From CAVDWX01 sp963612735 (lineage in GTDB: Bacteria > Bacillota_I > Bacilli_A > RFN20 > CAG-826): a stretch of DNA of 48,933 nt. The translations under genes were made by a program, and so were the position numbers. This document shows positions 34,639 to 42,989 of this stretch, piece after piece. The stretch is from positions 1-48,933 of the forward strand of contig CAVDWX010000062.1 of NCBI GenBank assembly GCA_963612735.1. Reading direction: 5' to 3'. The notes beneath the pieces were generated by a model. It had not been told where the DNA came from, did no database searches, and saw nothing but the letters and a program-made list of their open reading frames with translations. Every line of letters starts with the position of its first letter. Position 1 is the first letter of the stretch.

Positions 34639-35727
34639 ATGGATTTAACAACTAAATTTGATGGATTAATTCTCAAAAATCCTTTAATGCCTGCGGCTGG
34701 TCCTCTTGTAGGTGATGCTCAAAAAATGCTTTGGCTAAAAGAGCAAGGATGTGGAGCAATTGTCGCTAAAACGATATCCACGAAGGATGCTCATATTCCT
34801 CATCCATGCATTTTTGGAGAAGGGCAAGGAACAATCTTTAACTGTGAATTATGGAGCGAATATCCTAAAGAAAAATGGATAAATGAATTCCTACCTGAAT
34901 TTGTTAAAAATAAAGGCGACACTCCCTTAATTATTTCTGTTGGCTATACCAAACAAGATATGGAAGAATTGATTCCTCTTTTAGATGAATTTGCGGATGC
35001 ATTTGAAGTCTCCACTCATTATGTTGGGACTTCTCATGAAGCGATTGGTGAAACTGTTAGAACTATTCGTTCTTTAACTTCTAAACCAATCTATATGAAA
35101 ATATCGCCACATATTCCTGATCCTAGTGGATTTGCAAGAACTATAAAAGAAAACGGTGCTAACGGAGTGGTAGCGATAAATTCTCTCGGACCAGCCATGA
35201 AAATTGACATTAAAGATAGAAGCATGGCAATCTCTAATTATGGCGGTTATGTGTGGATGAGTGGCCCTGTTATTAAACCTTTAGCATTAGCTACTGTTTA
35301 TACCATTAAACAAGCAGAGTCATCTTTAACCGTTATTGGAGTAGGTGGAGTTAGCTCCGCTGACGATGTCATCGAATTCCTTTTAGCGGGTGCTTCCGCA
35401 GTGGGAATGCTTTCCGCTCCAATGTTAAGAGGAAAAGAACTATATAAAAAGATTATTGATGATTTACCAAAAGCACTTATTAAATATGGGTTTAATTCTG
35501 TCCAAGAAGTCATCGATACTGCTTTAACAAATAAAGTTAAATATGAAGCTAATTTGCCTAGTGTAGATGCTTTAAAATGCACGCACTGCAAATTATGTAT
35601 GAGGAATTGCCCATATTTTGCTATTGATATGGATGAACATGTTGTTCCATTTTTTAATACAAATAAATGTTTTAGATGTGGTCTATGTGCCTCTAAATGT
35701 CCAAGTAAGGCTATTAATTTTAAATAA
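34639..35727 (+). CDS. PreA-like FMN and 4Fe-4S flavoprotein, atypical active-site loop
   Basis: The protein has 362 residues. Residues 1-295 are a dihydroorotate-dehydrogenase-type TIM barrel with LKNPLMPAAGPL, Lys154 in YMKISPH, Asn181 in AINSLGP, and FMN phosphate loops GVGGVSSADD and AGASAVGML. The C-terminus is a two-cluster ferredoxin (Cys314, 317, 320, 324 and Cys344, 347, 350, 354). This is the layout of PreA, the catalytic half of dihydropyrimidine dehydrogenase. However, the family's NLSCP-type loop, carrying the catalytic Cys and a substrate Asn, reads FEVSTHYVGT (122-131) here, so the normal proton donor is absent. No PreT partner is adjacent. It may accept electrons from ferredoxin to reduce a purine intermediate. 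The ATG at 34639 follows GGGAAAGGG and comes just after the ssnA stop; a TTG at 34618 is less likely. Confidence 0.85.
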   Translation: MDLTTKFDGLILKNPLMPAAGPLVGDAQKMLWLKEQGCGAIVAKTISTKDAHIPHPCIFGEGQGTIFNCELWSEYPKEKWINEFLPEFVKNKGDTPLIISVGYTKQDMEELIPLLDEFADAFEVSTHYVGTSHEAIGETVRTIRSLTSKPIYMKISPHIPDPSGFARTIKENGANGVVAINSLGPAMKIDIKDRSMAISNYGGYVWMSGPVIKPLALATVYTIKQAESSLTVIGVGGVSSADDVIEFLLAGASAVGMLSAPMLRGKELYKKIIDDLPKALIKYGFNSVQEVIDTALTNKVKYEANLPSVDALKCTHCKLCMRNCPYFAIDMDEHVVPFFNTNKCFRCGLCASKCPSKAINFK

Positions 35728-35732
35728 AATAT

Positions 35733-37829
35733 ATGCGAAATCAATTTCTAACATCAGTAAAAAAAGTCGATAACGAAGAGAAAATGTCTGGTGAAGCCTT
35801 ATTCACAGATGATATCCCCATGGATGGTGTTTTAAACGCAATCATGATAAGGAGTAGCATAGCTAGAGGCAAAATTAATGAAATTGAAGTTCCCCCTCTT
35901 CCTGATGGCTATTATTTCATCAGCGCAAAAGATATCGTTAAAGAAAATGTATGCAATATTATCTTTTCAGATTGGCCAGTTTTCGCTGATAAAGAAGTTA
36001 ATTATTTAGGTGAAACTATTGGCTTATTAATTGGTGAAGATAAAAACATTTTACTGGAATTATCGCATCAAATTTATGTTGATTATGAAGAAGAAACGCC
36101 AGTATATGATATGGTTAATAGTTATATTCATAAAGAATTCACTAAAGGCGATATTATTAAAATAAAAAAAGATGCAATTAAAGTAATTAGTGAATCTTTT
36201 GAAACTGGTTATCAAGAGCAAGTCTATTTAGAAACTCAAGGGATGCTCATGTATTTAGACGACGATAAGATTACAGTTAAAGCTTCTATGCAATGTCCAT
36301 TTTATGTTAAAAAAGCTATTGTTAGAACTCTTGGCTGTCCTGAAGATAAAGTAAGAGTTATTCAACCTGCAGTGGGTGGAGCATTTGGTGGTAAGGAACA
36401 TTTCCCCTCCCTTATGGCAGCTCAATTAGCCACAGCGATTGTTAAAATTAAAAAACCCATCAAAATGATTTTTGATCGAAGTGAAGACATTGCTTTTACT
36501 ACAAAAAGACATCCTAGTAAAACAACGATATCGGCTTATATCGATGATAACAACAATATCTTAGGAATGAAAATTGTGGTGGGTATTGATGGAGGTGCCT
36601 ATAAAGGGTGTTCAGGAGTAGTTTTATCGCGTGCTCTTATCGCTTGTACAAATACGTATACCTTTGATAATTTAGAAGTATATGGCGATGCTTATTGCAC
36701 TAACAAAGTTCCTTCTGCTGCCTTTAGAGGATTTGGTTCGCCTCAAACCATATTTGCTATTGAAATGTTTATGCATCATTTGGCAAAAGAATTAGGCGTT
36801 GATCCTTTATTATTAAGAGAAAAATATATGGTCAAAACAGGAGATATTACAGCTACTTCTGGTATATTTAGAGATGATATTATTCTTGATAAAATCGAGC
36901 ATAAAGCGATGGAAATGTCTCACTATAAAGAAAAAATAAAAGAGTATAGTAAGCCAAATTGTTATAAAGGAATTGGCATGTCATTCTTTTTACATGGCTG
37001 TGGATTTACCGGTAGTGGAGAAAGCGACATCATCAAAGCTAAAGTGAGAATGAATAAGGATGAGAATGGAATAGTTAGGTTTTATACTTCTCAAGTTGAT
37101 TTTGGACAAGGCAATAGAACTACACTTAAAAGAATCGTTGTTGATACCCTTCAAATTCCAGAAGATAAGGTTATATATGACGCTCCTGATACTGACTTAA
37201 CTTTAAATAGTGGACCCACTGCCGCATCTAGAACTACGATTATCGTGGGTGGATTGGTGGCTAAGGCTGCAAAGCATTTAAAATCGATATGGAAAGATGG
37301 AGAATTTCAAGAAATCATCGAGCCATATGTTGGTCCTAGTTATATTAAATGGGATGAAAATACTATGCAAGGTGATGCTTATCCAGGCTATGCTTGGGGC
37401 GCTAATGTGGTTGAAGTAGATGTAGATCCGATTACTTATCAAGTTAAGATTTTGGGTTGCTGGTCGGTTTATGATGTCGGTCATTGTATTGATGAAAGAA
37501 TATGTTACGGGCAAGCTGATGGTGGCTTAGTTCAAGCATTAGGTTATGGCTATATGGAAAATTGTGTTGCAGTAGATGGCAAGTTTAGACAAAAAACTTT
37601 GTCAGATTATATTATTCCTACTACCAAAGATATTCCTACTTTAGAAACTGCTTTCATAGATAACCCGTTTAAATTTGGAGCCTTTGGGGCAAAAGGAGCA
37701 GGAGAACTTACTTTTGTTGGTGGAGCCCCCGCTTTAGCCTTAGCTATTGAAAACGCAATTAATAAAAAAATAAATAAAATTCCTGCAAATCCTGAATATA
37801 TTATGGAGTTAATGAATAATGAAGATTAA
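35733..37829 (+). CDS. Xanthine-dehydrogenase-family molybdenum-binding subunit (set 2)
   Basis: The protein has 698 residues, somewhat shorter than set 1. It has EEKMSGEALFTDD, the Mo loops AVGGAFGGKEHFPSL and PSAAFRGFGSPQTIFAIEMF, QVDFGQGNRTTLK, and AFGAKGAGELTFVGG with the catalytic base Glu658. The gene order here is Mo, 2Fe-2S, FAD, the reverse of set 1, and the two Mo subunits differ markedly (EQVYLETQG versus HAMLEPHSS in the substrate region), so they are not a recent duplication and probably act on different ring positions or substrates. It starts five bases after the PreA-like gene. Its stop overlaps the next ATG by 11 bases. Confidence 0.93.
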   Translation: MRNQFLTSVKKVDNEEKMSGEALFTDDIPMDGVLNAIMIRSSIARGKINEIEVPPLPDGYYFISAKDIVKENVCNIIFSDWPVFADKEVNYLGETIGLLIGEDKNILLELSHQIYVDYEEETPVYDMVNSYIHKEFTKGDIIKIKKDAIKVISESFETGYQEQVYLETQGMLMYLDDDKITVKASMQCPFYVKKAIVRTLGCPEDKVRVIQPAVGGAFGGKEHFPSLMAAQLATAIVKIKKPIKMIFDRSEDIAFTTKRHPSKTTISAYIDDNNNILGMKIVVGIDGGAYKGCSGVVLSRALIACTNTYTFDNLEVYGDAYCTNKVPSAAFRGFGSPQTIFAIEMFMHHLAKELGVDPLLLREKYMVKTGDITATSGIFRDDIILDKIEHKAMEMSHYKEKIKEYSKPNCYKGIGMSFFLHGCGFTGSGESDIIKAKVRMNKDENGIVRFYTSQVDFGQGNRTTLKRIVVDTLQIPEDKVIYDAPDTDLTLNSGPTAASRTTIIVGGLVAKAAKHLKSIWKDGEFQEIIEPYVGPSYIKWDENTMQGDAYPGYAWGANVVEVDVDPITYQVKILGCWSVYDVGHCIDERICYGQADGGLVQALGYGYMENCVAVDGKFRQKTLSDYIIPTTKDIPTLETAFIDNPFKFGAFGAKGAGELTFVGGAPALALAIENAINKKINKIPANPEYIMELMNNED

Positions 37830-38292
37830 TTTCACGCTTAATCATAAGCCGCTAGAAGTCGATGTCGATCCATCGATGAGGCTTTTAGATTTACTTAGAG
37901 ATGTTTTAAATTTAAAAGGTGTTAAAGAAGGATGTGGGGAAGGTGCATGTGGTGCATGTACTGTTTTAGTTGATAAACAATGTTACGATTCCTGCCTTAC
38001 TCCCGTGGCTAATATAATTAATAAAGATATATTAACAATTGAAGGATTTAAGTTAACAAAAGAATATCGAATCATCGCTGATGCTTTTGCTGATATGGGA
38101 GGAAGCCAATGCGGTTTTTGTACCCCTGGAATGATTATGGCAACGTATGGTTTATTTTTGCATAACCCTCATCCAAGTGAAGAAGAAATACGCGTTGCAC
38201 TATCTGGCAATTTATGCCGATGCACAGGCTATCAGGCTATTATTAATGCTGTTTTAGAAGCTAGTGAAAAAGGAGACGGATTATGGAAATAA
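37819..38292 (+). CDS. Xanthine-dehydrogenase-family 2Fe-2S subunit (set 2)
   Basis: A 157-residue subunit with canonical motifs. Cluster 1 ligands are Cys39, Cys44, Cys47 and Cys59 (GCGEGACGACTV); cluster 2 ligands are Cys98, Cys101, Cys133 and Cys135 (QCGFCTPGMIMA and GNLCRCTGY). Unlike set 1 it keeps the classical CGFCTPG. The gene overlaps the Mo-subunit gene by 11 bases and the FAD-subunit gene by 10, so all three are translationally coupled and almost certainly form one heterotrimeric hydroxylase. Confidence 0.96.
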   Translation: MKINFTLNHKPLEVDVDPSMRLLDLLRDVLNLKGVKEGCGEGACGACTVLVDKQCYDSCLTPVANIINKDILTIEGFKLTKEYRIIADAFADMGGSQCGFCTPGMIMATYGLFLHNPHPSEEEIRVALSGNLCRCTGYQAIINAVLEASEKGDGLWK

Positions 38293-39134
38293 AACATTTC
38301 ATTCCAACTTCCTTAAAAGAAGCACTTGAAATTATTTCTAATCATGATTGTTTTATCTTAGCTGGTGGAACGGATTTGATGGTTCAAAAACATAAAAGTA
38401 AAGGACTTCTTCCTAACTTTGATAAAGATGTCATTTATATCTCTAATTTAAAAGAATTAAATTATGAATATATTGATGAAAACGGTGATTATCATATTGG
38501 CTCAACTGTTAAATATGTTCAATTAGAAAATAGCAAAATTTGTCCTCAAATATTAAAAGATATAATTGTTGAAATTGCCTCACCAAATATTCGAAATATG
38601 GCGACACTAGCAGGAAATATTGGAAATGCATCTCCTGCTGGAGATTCTCTAGTGGGGCTTTATCTATTAGATGCTAAAATCAAATTGTCATCGTTAAAAG
38701 GCGAAAGAATTCTTCCGATAAATGAATTCATTAAAGGCGTTAGAAAAATTGATAGGCATTTTGATGAATTGATTACTGAAATTATTATTCCTAATGGATA
38801 TCAAAAACTAACTTATTATTGGAAGAAAGTTGGCTCTCGCGCTGCCGAATCAATTTCTAAATTGTCCTTTTTAGGAGCATATGAAATTAAAGACAACCAT
38901 TTAGTGGATTTCCGCCTTGCATTTGGAAGCGTTTCAATTACTGTTGTAAGGAATAAAGATATTGAAAAAGATTATATAGGGTTAGAGGTACCGCTCTTAC
39001 CTTCTATAATAGATAGTATAGTATCAAGGTATTATACGATTATTAATCCAATTACTGATCAAAGATCAAACAAGGATTATCGGAAAAAGGTGGCAATGAA
39101 TTTGCTCACCCATTTCTTAACTAACATCAAATAA
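38283..39134 (+). CDS. Xanthine-dehydrogenase-family FAD-binding subunit (set 2)
   Basis: The protein has 283 residues with the classical FAD loops ILAGGTDLMVQKH and RNMATLAGNIGNASPAGDSL, followed by the VGSRAAESISKLSFLGAYEI segment and a C-terminal CO-dehydrogenase flavoprotein domain. In contrast to the set 1 FAD subunit it retains the standard AGGTD loop. It transfers electrons to NAD or another carrier. The next gene begins 10 bases later with an AGGAGG ribosome site. Confidence 0.95.
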   Translation: MEIKHFIPTSLKEALEIISNHDCFILAGGTDLMVQKHKSKGLLPNFDKDVIYISNLKELNYEYIDENGDYHIGSTVKYVQLENSKICPQILKDIIVEIASPNIRNMATLAGNIGNASPAGDSLVGLYLLDAKIKLSSLKGERILPINEFIKGVRKIDRHFDELITEIIIPNGYQKLTYYWKKVGSRAAESISKLSFLGAYEIKDNHLVDFRLAFGSVSITVVRNKDIEKDYIGLEVPLLPSIIDSIVSRYYTIINPITDQRSNKDYRKKVAMNLLTHFLTNIK

Positions 39135-39144
39135 GGAGGCGATA

Positions 39145-40389
39145 ATGAGCTACATTAAAGGTTATGTTTGTACTATATGTGGAAAGTTTTTTCTCCCAGA
39201 AGAAGTTGATTTAACTTGTCCAAATTGTGGGGAAAAAGGAATTCTCGATGTCGTTTTTGACTATGAAGCACTTAAAAAAGTCTTAACGAAAGATTATTTT
39301 AAGAATAATAAAGATTATTCAATGTGGAGATATGCTCCTCTAATGGGTATAGAAAATACCCATGTTAACGAAATGCTTAGAATTGGTTGGACACCATTAA
39401 TTAAGTCGAGAAATCTAGCAAAAGAGCTAGGAATTAAAGAACTTTTCATAAAAGATGATGGTTTAAACCCAAGCGGTTCAAGTAAAGATAGAGCCTCTGG
39501 AGTAGCAGTTTTAAATGCGATTGAAGCGGGAGCGGATACCATATCTTGTTCTTCAACTGGCAACGCCGCATCTAGCTGCGCATGTCATGCTGCTCATATG
39601 GGACTTAAATCAGTTATCTTTGTTCCAAAACGCGCTCCAATTGGAAAATTAACACAAATATCGATGTATGGAGCAACTCTAATTGTTGTGGACGGAGATT
39701 ATAAAGCAGCTTTTTCATTATCTAAAGAAGCGATTAAAAAATATCATTGGTATAATCGAAATGCCGCAATTAATCCTTTTATGGTTGAAGGCAAAAAAAC
39801 TGTCTCTTTAGAAATTGCCGAACAACTCGATTTCAAACCAACTGATTGGGTATGTGTTTCAGTCGGTGATGGCTGCACTATTGGTGGAGTTTATAAAGGC
39901 TTCTCTGATTTATATAAATTAGGATTTATTGATTATATTCCACGTATATTAGGTGTTCAATCCACCGGCTGTGAGCCATTTGTTGCTGCTAATAAGCAAA
40001 ATGCTCCACTTGTGGAATGCGAAGAAAATACTATCGCAGATTCAATTGCGGTTGGCATTCCTCGCAATCCTATTAAAGCTTTAAATGCTGTTAAAAATTC
40101 TCATGGAGCCTGGATAAGTGTTCCTGATGAAGATATTTTAAAAGCGATGGCTTTATTAGGTAAAAAAGAAGGTGTCTTTGGCGAACCAGCGGGTGTTACT
40201 TCTCTTGCTGGATTAATCAAAGCGCTAGAAACTGGCATTATTAAAAAGGATGAAACTGTGACTATAATAGTGACAGGTAATGGTTTAAAAGATCCTTTGA
40301 ATGCACAAAAAGCCATTATGCATCCTGAAATTATGAAACCAAATATAAATGAACTTGACAAATATTTAAAAGAAAAAGGAGTGATTTAG
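39145..40389 (+). CDS. Threonine-synthase-like PLP enzyme with N-terminal zinc ribbon
   Basis: A 414-residue fold-type-II PLP protein. An N-terminal zinc ribbon (Cys9, Cys12, Cys25, Cys28) precedes a threonine-synthase-like domain: GWTPLIKSRNLAKELG, PLP lysine Lys114 in NPSGSSKDRASG, phosphate-binding SSTGNAASSCACHAAHMG and GDGCTIGGVYKGF. True threonine synthases share this architecture, but the gene lies inside the purine operon, between an XDH FAD subunit and a second PLP gene, with no homoserine or threonine genes nearby. It is more likely a lyase acting on the diamino- or ureido-amino acid left after ring opening, replacing the YgeX role. Fold identification is firm; the reaction is inferred. 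Confidence 0.85.
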   Translation: MSYIKGYVCTICGKFFLPEEVDLTCPNCGEKGILDVVFDYEALKKVLTKDYFKNNKDYSMWRYAPLMGIENTHVNEMLRIGWTPLIKSRNLAKELGIKELFIKDDGLNPSGSSKDRASGVAVLNAIEAGADTISCSSTGNAASSCACHAAHMGLKSVIFVPKRAPIGKLTQISMYGATLIVVDGDYKAAFSLSKEAIKKYHWYNRNAAINPFMVEGKKTVSLEIAEQLDFKPTDWVCVSVGDGCTIGGVYKGFSDLYKLGFIDYIPRILGVQSTGCEPFVAANKQNAPLVECEENTIADSIAVGIPRNPIKALNAVKNSHGAWISVPDEDILKAMALLGKKEGVFGEPAGVTSLAGLIKALETGIIKKDETVTIIVTGNGLKDPLNAQKAIMHPEIMKPNINELDKYLKEKGVI

Positions 40390-40390
40390 T

Positions 40391-41758
40391 ATGTCAAAAA
40401 TTCCATTTGGTCCAACTTATGATGAGATGTTAAATCCTAATCATCAAGATCCAGAAGTCAGAAAGCTTGCTTCAAAGGCATTAAAAGAAAATGAACTTGA
40501 TCCGATTAATCTATTTAACATTACTTGGAAAAATGAAAAAGGCGAAGTAAGAAAAATAGTTCTCCCCAAAGAATTGACTGGTGTCGATGCAAATATAGTG
40601 GTCTTACTTGGCAAAGATTTTCCTTCAGGCTCACATAAAGTTGGTCCTGCTTATTCAACATTAATTGAGGGCTGTGTTGATGGAGATATTATTCCTGGTA
40701 AACACACCATCTTAGGGCCATCAACTGGTAACTTTGGTATTGGAGTTAGCTACATTGCTAATCTAATGAAATATGATGCCATTGTTATTATGCCTGATAA
40801 CATGTCTAAAGAAAGATACGAAAGAATTCAAAGATATGGAGCGAAATTAGATCTTACTCCTGGTAGTGAATCTGATGTTATTTTAACGTTAGAAAGAACA
40901 TATGAATTAAAGAAAAATCCTAACTACCGCACCTTAGCGCAGTTCGAACTACTTCCAAATTATCGTTTCCATCGTCATGTAACAGGTAATTCTTGTGTTG
41001 AAGCTGTTAAGGGTATTGGAAATGGACGTATTGCTTGCTTCTGTAGCGCTCCTGGTAGCGCTGGCACCTTAGCGGCAGGTGATCAAATTAAAGCTGTCTT
41101 CCCTGAAGCTAAAATCGTGGCTTTAGAACCGCATGAATGTTCTACTCTTACCAATGGTGGACGTGGACAACATCGTATTGAAGGTATCGGAGATAAGATG
41201 TGTACACTTATTCACAATGTTTTGACTACTGATTTTATTACTCAAATTATTGATGATGATTGTGTTAGAGGATTAGAAGTCATCCATGAAGGTAGTGAAG
41301 TTTTAGAAAAGCATGGTATTTCTAAACAAGTAGCGGAATCTTTAAAAGATTTATTTGGCGTTTCTGGAATTTGTAATATTTTAGGCGCTATTAAAATGGC
41401 TAAATATTTGCGTTTAGGACCCGATGATAATGTGGTTACTATTGCCACTGATAGTTTTGATAGATATGAATCAGTCATTCAAAATCTCCATCAACGCGAA
41501 TTAGAAGTAACCGATAATGTTTTAGAAAGATGGTATGAAGATATCTTCCTTGGCGCTGACACTAATTACGTTTTAGATACACGTGGTAATGAAGCCAAAG
41601 AACTATTATTTGCTCAAAAAGAAAGAGATTGGCTCCCATTTGGTTATACCAAAAACTATTTAGATTCAATGAGAAAAATGTCCTTCTGGGACCATGAATA
41701 TCATAAAATTGATGAATATGACGAAAAGATTAAAAGAATGCGAGGTAAAGAAATTTAA
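40391..41758 (+). CDS. Cysteine-synthase-like PLP enzyme of the purine cluster
   Basis: The protein has 455 residues, longer than the ~320-400 typical of cysteine synthases or diaminopropionate lyases. It is fold type II, with probable PLP lysine Lys83 in DFPSGSHKVGPAY, GPSTGNFGIGVSYIANLM as substrate loop, and SAPGSAGTLAAGDQIKA as the glycine-rich phosphate loop. An N-terminal extension of about 60 residues and a long C-terminal tail (RWYEDIFLGADTNYVLDTRG) set it apart. It begins one base after the first PLP gene and its stop overlaps ygeY (TAATG), so the four last genes are one unit. It probably cooperates with the preceding protein in eliminating ammonia from a purine-derived amino acid. 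A YgeX-type diaminopropionate lyase itself is not present. Confidence 0.83.
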   Translation: MSKIPFGPTYDEMLNPNHQDPEVRKLASKALKENELDPINLFNITWKNEKGEVRKIVLPKELTGVDANIVVLLGKDFPSGSHKVGPAYSTLIEGCVDGDIIPGKHTILGPSTGNFGIGVSYIANLMKYDAIVIMPDNMSKERYERIQRYGAKLDLTPGSESDVILTLERTYELKKNPNYRTLAQFELLPNYRFHRHVTGNSCVEAVKGIGNGRIACFCSAPGSAGTLAAGDQIKAVFPEAKIVALEPHECSTLTNGGRGQHRIEGIGDKMCTLIHNVLTTDFITQIIDDDCVRGLEVIHEGSEVLEKHGISKQVAESLKDLFGVSGICNILGAIKMAKYLRLGPDDNVVTIATDSFDRYESVIQNLHQRELEVTDNVLERWYEDIFLGADTNYVLDTRGNEAKELLFAQKERDWLPFGYTKNYLDSMRKMSFWDHEYHKIDEYDEKIKRMRGKEI

Positions 41759-42969
41759 TGAAAATCCCTTTTAGTGAAGTACTCGAAAAAGCCAAATCAT
41801 ATGAAAAAGATATGACCAAGTTTCTTCGCGATATGATTGCTATTCCTAGTGAATCATGTGGAGAAGAAAAAGTAATTTTAAGAATTAAAGAAGAAATGGA
41901 AAAAGTAGGTTTTGATAAGATTGTTATCGATCCTATGGGAAACATTTTAGGCTATGTTGGTCACGGCTCACACCTCATCGGTATGGACGCCCATATCGAC
42001 ACAGTTGGAATTGGAGAAATCAAAAACTGGAAGTTTGATCCATACACTGGTTTTGAAGATGATGTCTATATCGGTGGAAGAGGTGCCTCTGATCAAGAAG
42101 GTGGTATGGCCTCTATGGTCTATGCTGCAAAAATCATCAAAGATTTACATTTAGAAGATGATTACACCTTAGTAATTACTGGCACTGTTCAAGAAGAAGA
42201 CTGCGACGGTCTATGTTGGCAATATATTATTGAACAAGATAAAGTTAAACCAGAGTTTGTCTTAATTACTGAACCAACTTCTTGTCGAATTTATCGCGGT
42301 CATCGTGGAAGAATGGAAATTAAAGTTTCCACGCGCGGCATTTCTTGCCATGGCAGCGCTCCCGAAAGAGGAGTTAATGCTATCTATATGATGGCACCTA
42401 TCATTGAAGATATTAAAAAGCTTAACGAAAGACTAAAGGATGATCCATTCTTAGGAAAAGGGACAGTCACTATTTCTCAAATCTTCCATAAATCACCATC
42501 TCGATGTGCTGTAGCAGATGGATGCTGGATTTCTTTAGATCGAAGATTGACCGATGGAGAAACTTATTTATCAGCGATTAAAGAAATAGAAGAGTTACCC
42601 TCAGTTAAAGCCGCGAATGCCGTAGTGGAAATGTATGATTATGATCGACCTGCTTACACTGGATTAGTTTATCCAACGAAAGCGTTCTTCCCAACATGGG
42701 TTATTCCAGAAGATGATATTTTATGTCGTTCTATGAAAGAAGGATATGAAGAATTATTTAATGAAGAACCAATTATCGATAAATGGACCTTCTCCACTAA
42801 TGGAGTTTCCATTATGGGAAGATTTGGCATTAAATGTATTGGCTTTGGCCCAGGCGATGAAAAAGAAGCCCATGCTCCAAATGAAAAAACAAGGAAAGCC
42901 GATCTTGTTAAATGTGCTGCATTATATGCCGTTATGCCTCTTCTATATTTAGAAAATTTAAAAAAATAA
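41758..42969 (+). CDS. ygeY: YgeY-type M20-family metallohydrolase
   Basis: The 403-residue length is typical of YgeY, an M20 peptidase/deacetylase-fold protein often annotated as linked to selenium metabolism. Metal ligands and catalytic residues are recognisable: His in GMDAHIDTVG with its following Asp, GRGASDQEGGMAS, the Glu pair in TVQEEDCDGLCW, ITEPTSCRIYRGHRGR, and a C-terminal His in EAHAPNEKTRK. YgeY is a core member of the anaerobic purine cluster and presumably hydrolyses an acyl- or carbamoyl-amino-acid intermediate. It starts on the last base of the preceding stop and is followed by ygeW. Confidence 0.93.
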   Translation: MKIPFSEVLEKAKSYEKDMTKFLRDMIAIPSESCGEEKVILRIKEEMEKVGFDKIVIDPMGNILGYVGHGSHLIGMDAHIDTVGIGEIKNWKFDPYTGFEDDVYIGGRGASDQEGGMASMVYAAKIIKDLHLEDDYTLVITGTVQEEDCDGLCWQYIIEQDKVKPEFVLITEPTSCRIYRGHRGRMEIKVSTRGISCHGSAPERGVNAIYMMAPIIEDIKKLNERLKDDPFLGKGTVTISQIFHKSPSRCAVADGCWISLDRRLTDGETYLSAIKEIEELPSVKAANAVVEMYDYDRPAYTGLVYPTKAFFPTWVIPEDDILCRSMKEGYEELFNEEPIIDKWTFSTNGVSIMGRFGIKCIGFGPGDEKEAHAPNEKTRKADLVKCAALYAVMPLLYLENLKK

Positions 42970-42989
42970 AGGAGTTTTACACTAAATTT

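Noticed and set aside
39145..40389. Assignment as biosynthetic threonine synthase (thrC).
   Set aside because: The zinc-ribbon architecture is compatible, but the gene is translationally embedded among purine-catabolism genes and no homoserine pathway gene is nearby, so a catabolic role is more likely; the alternative is kept in the entry.
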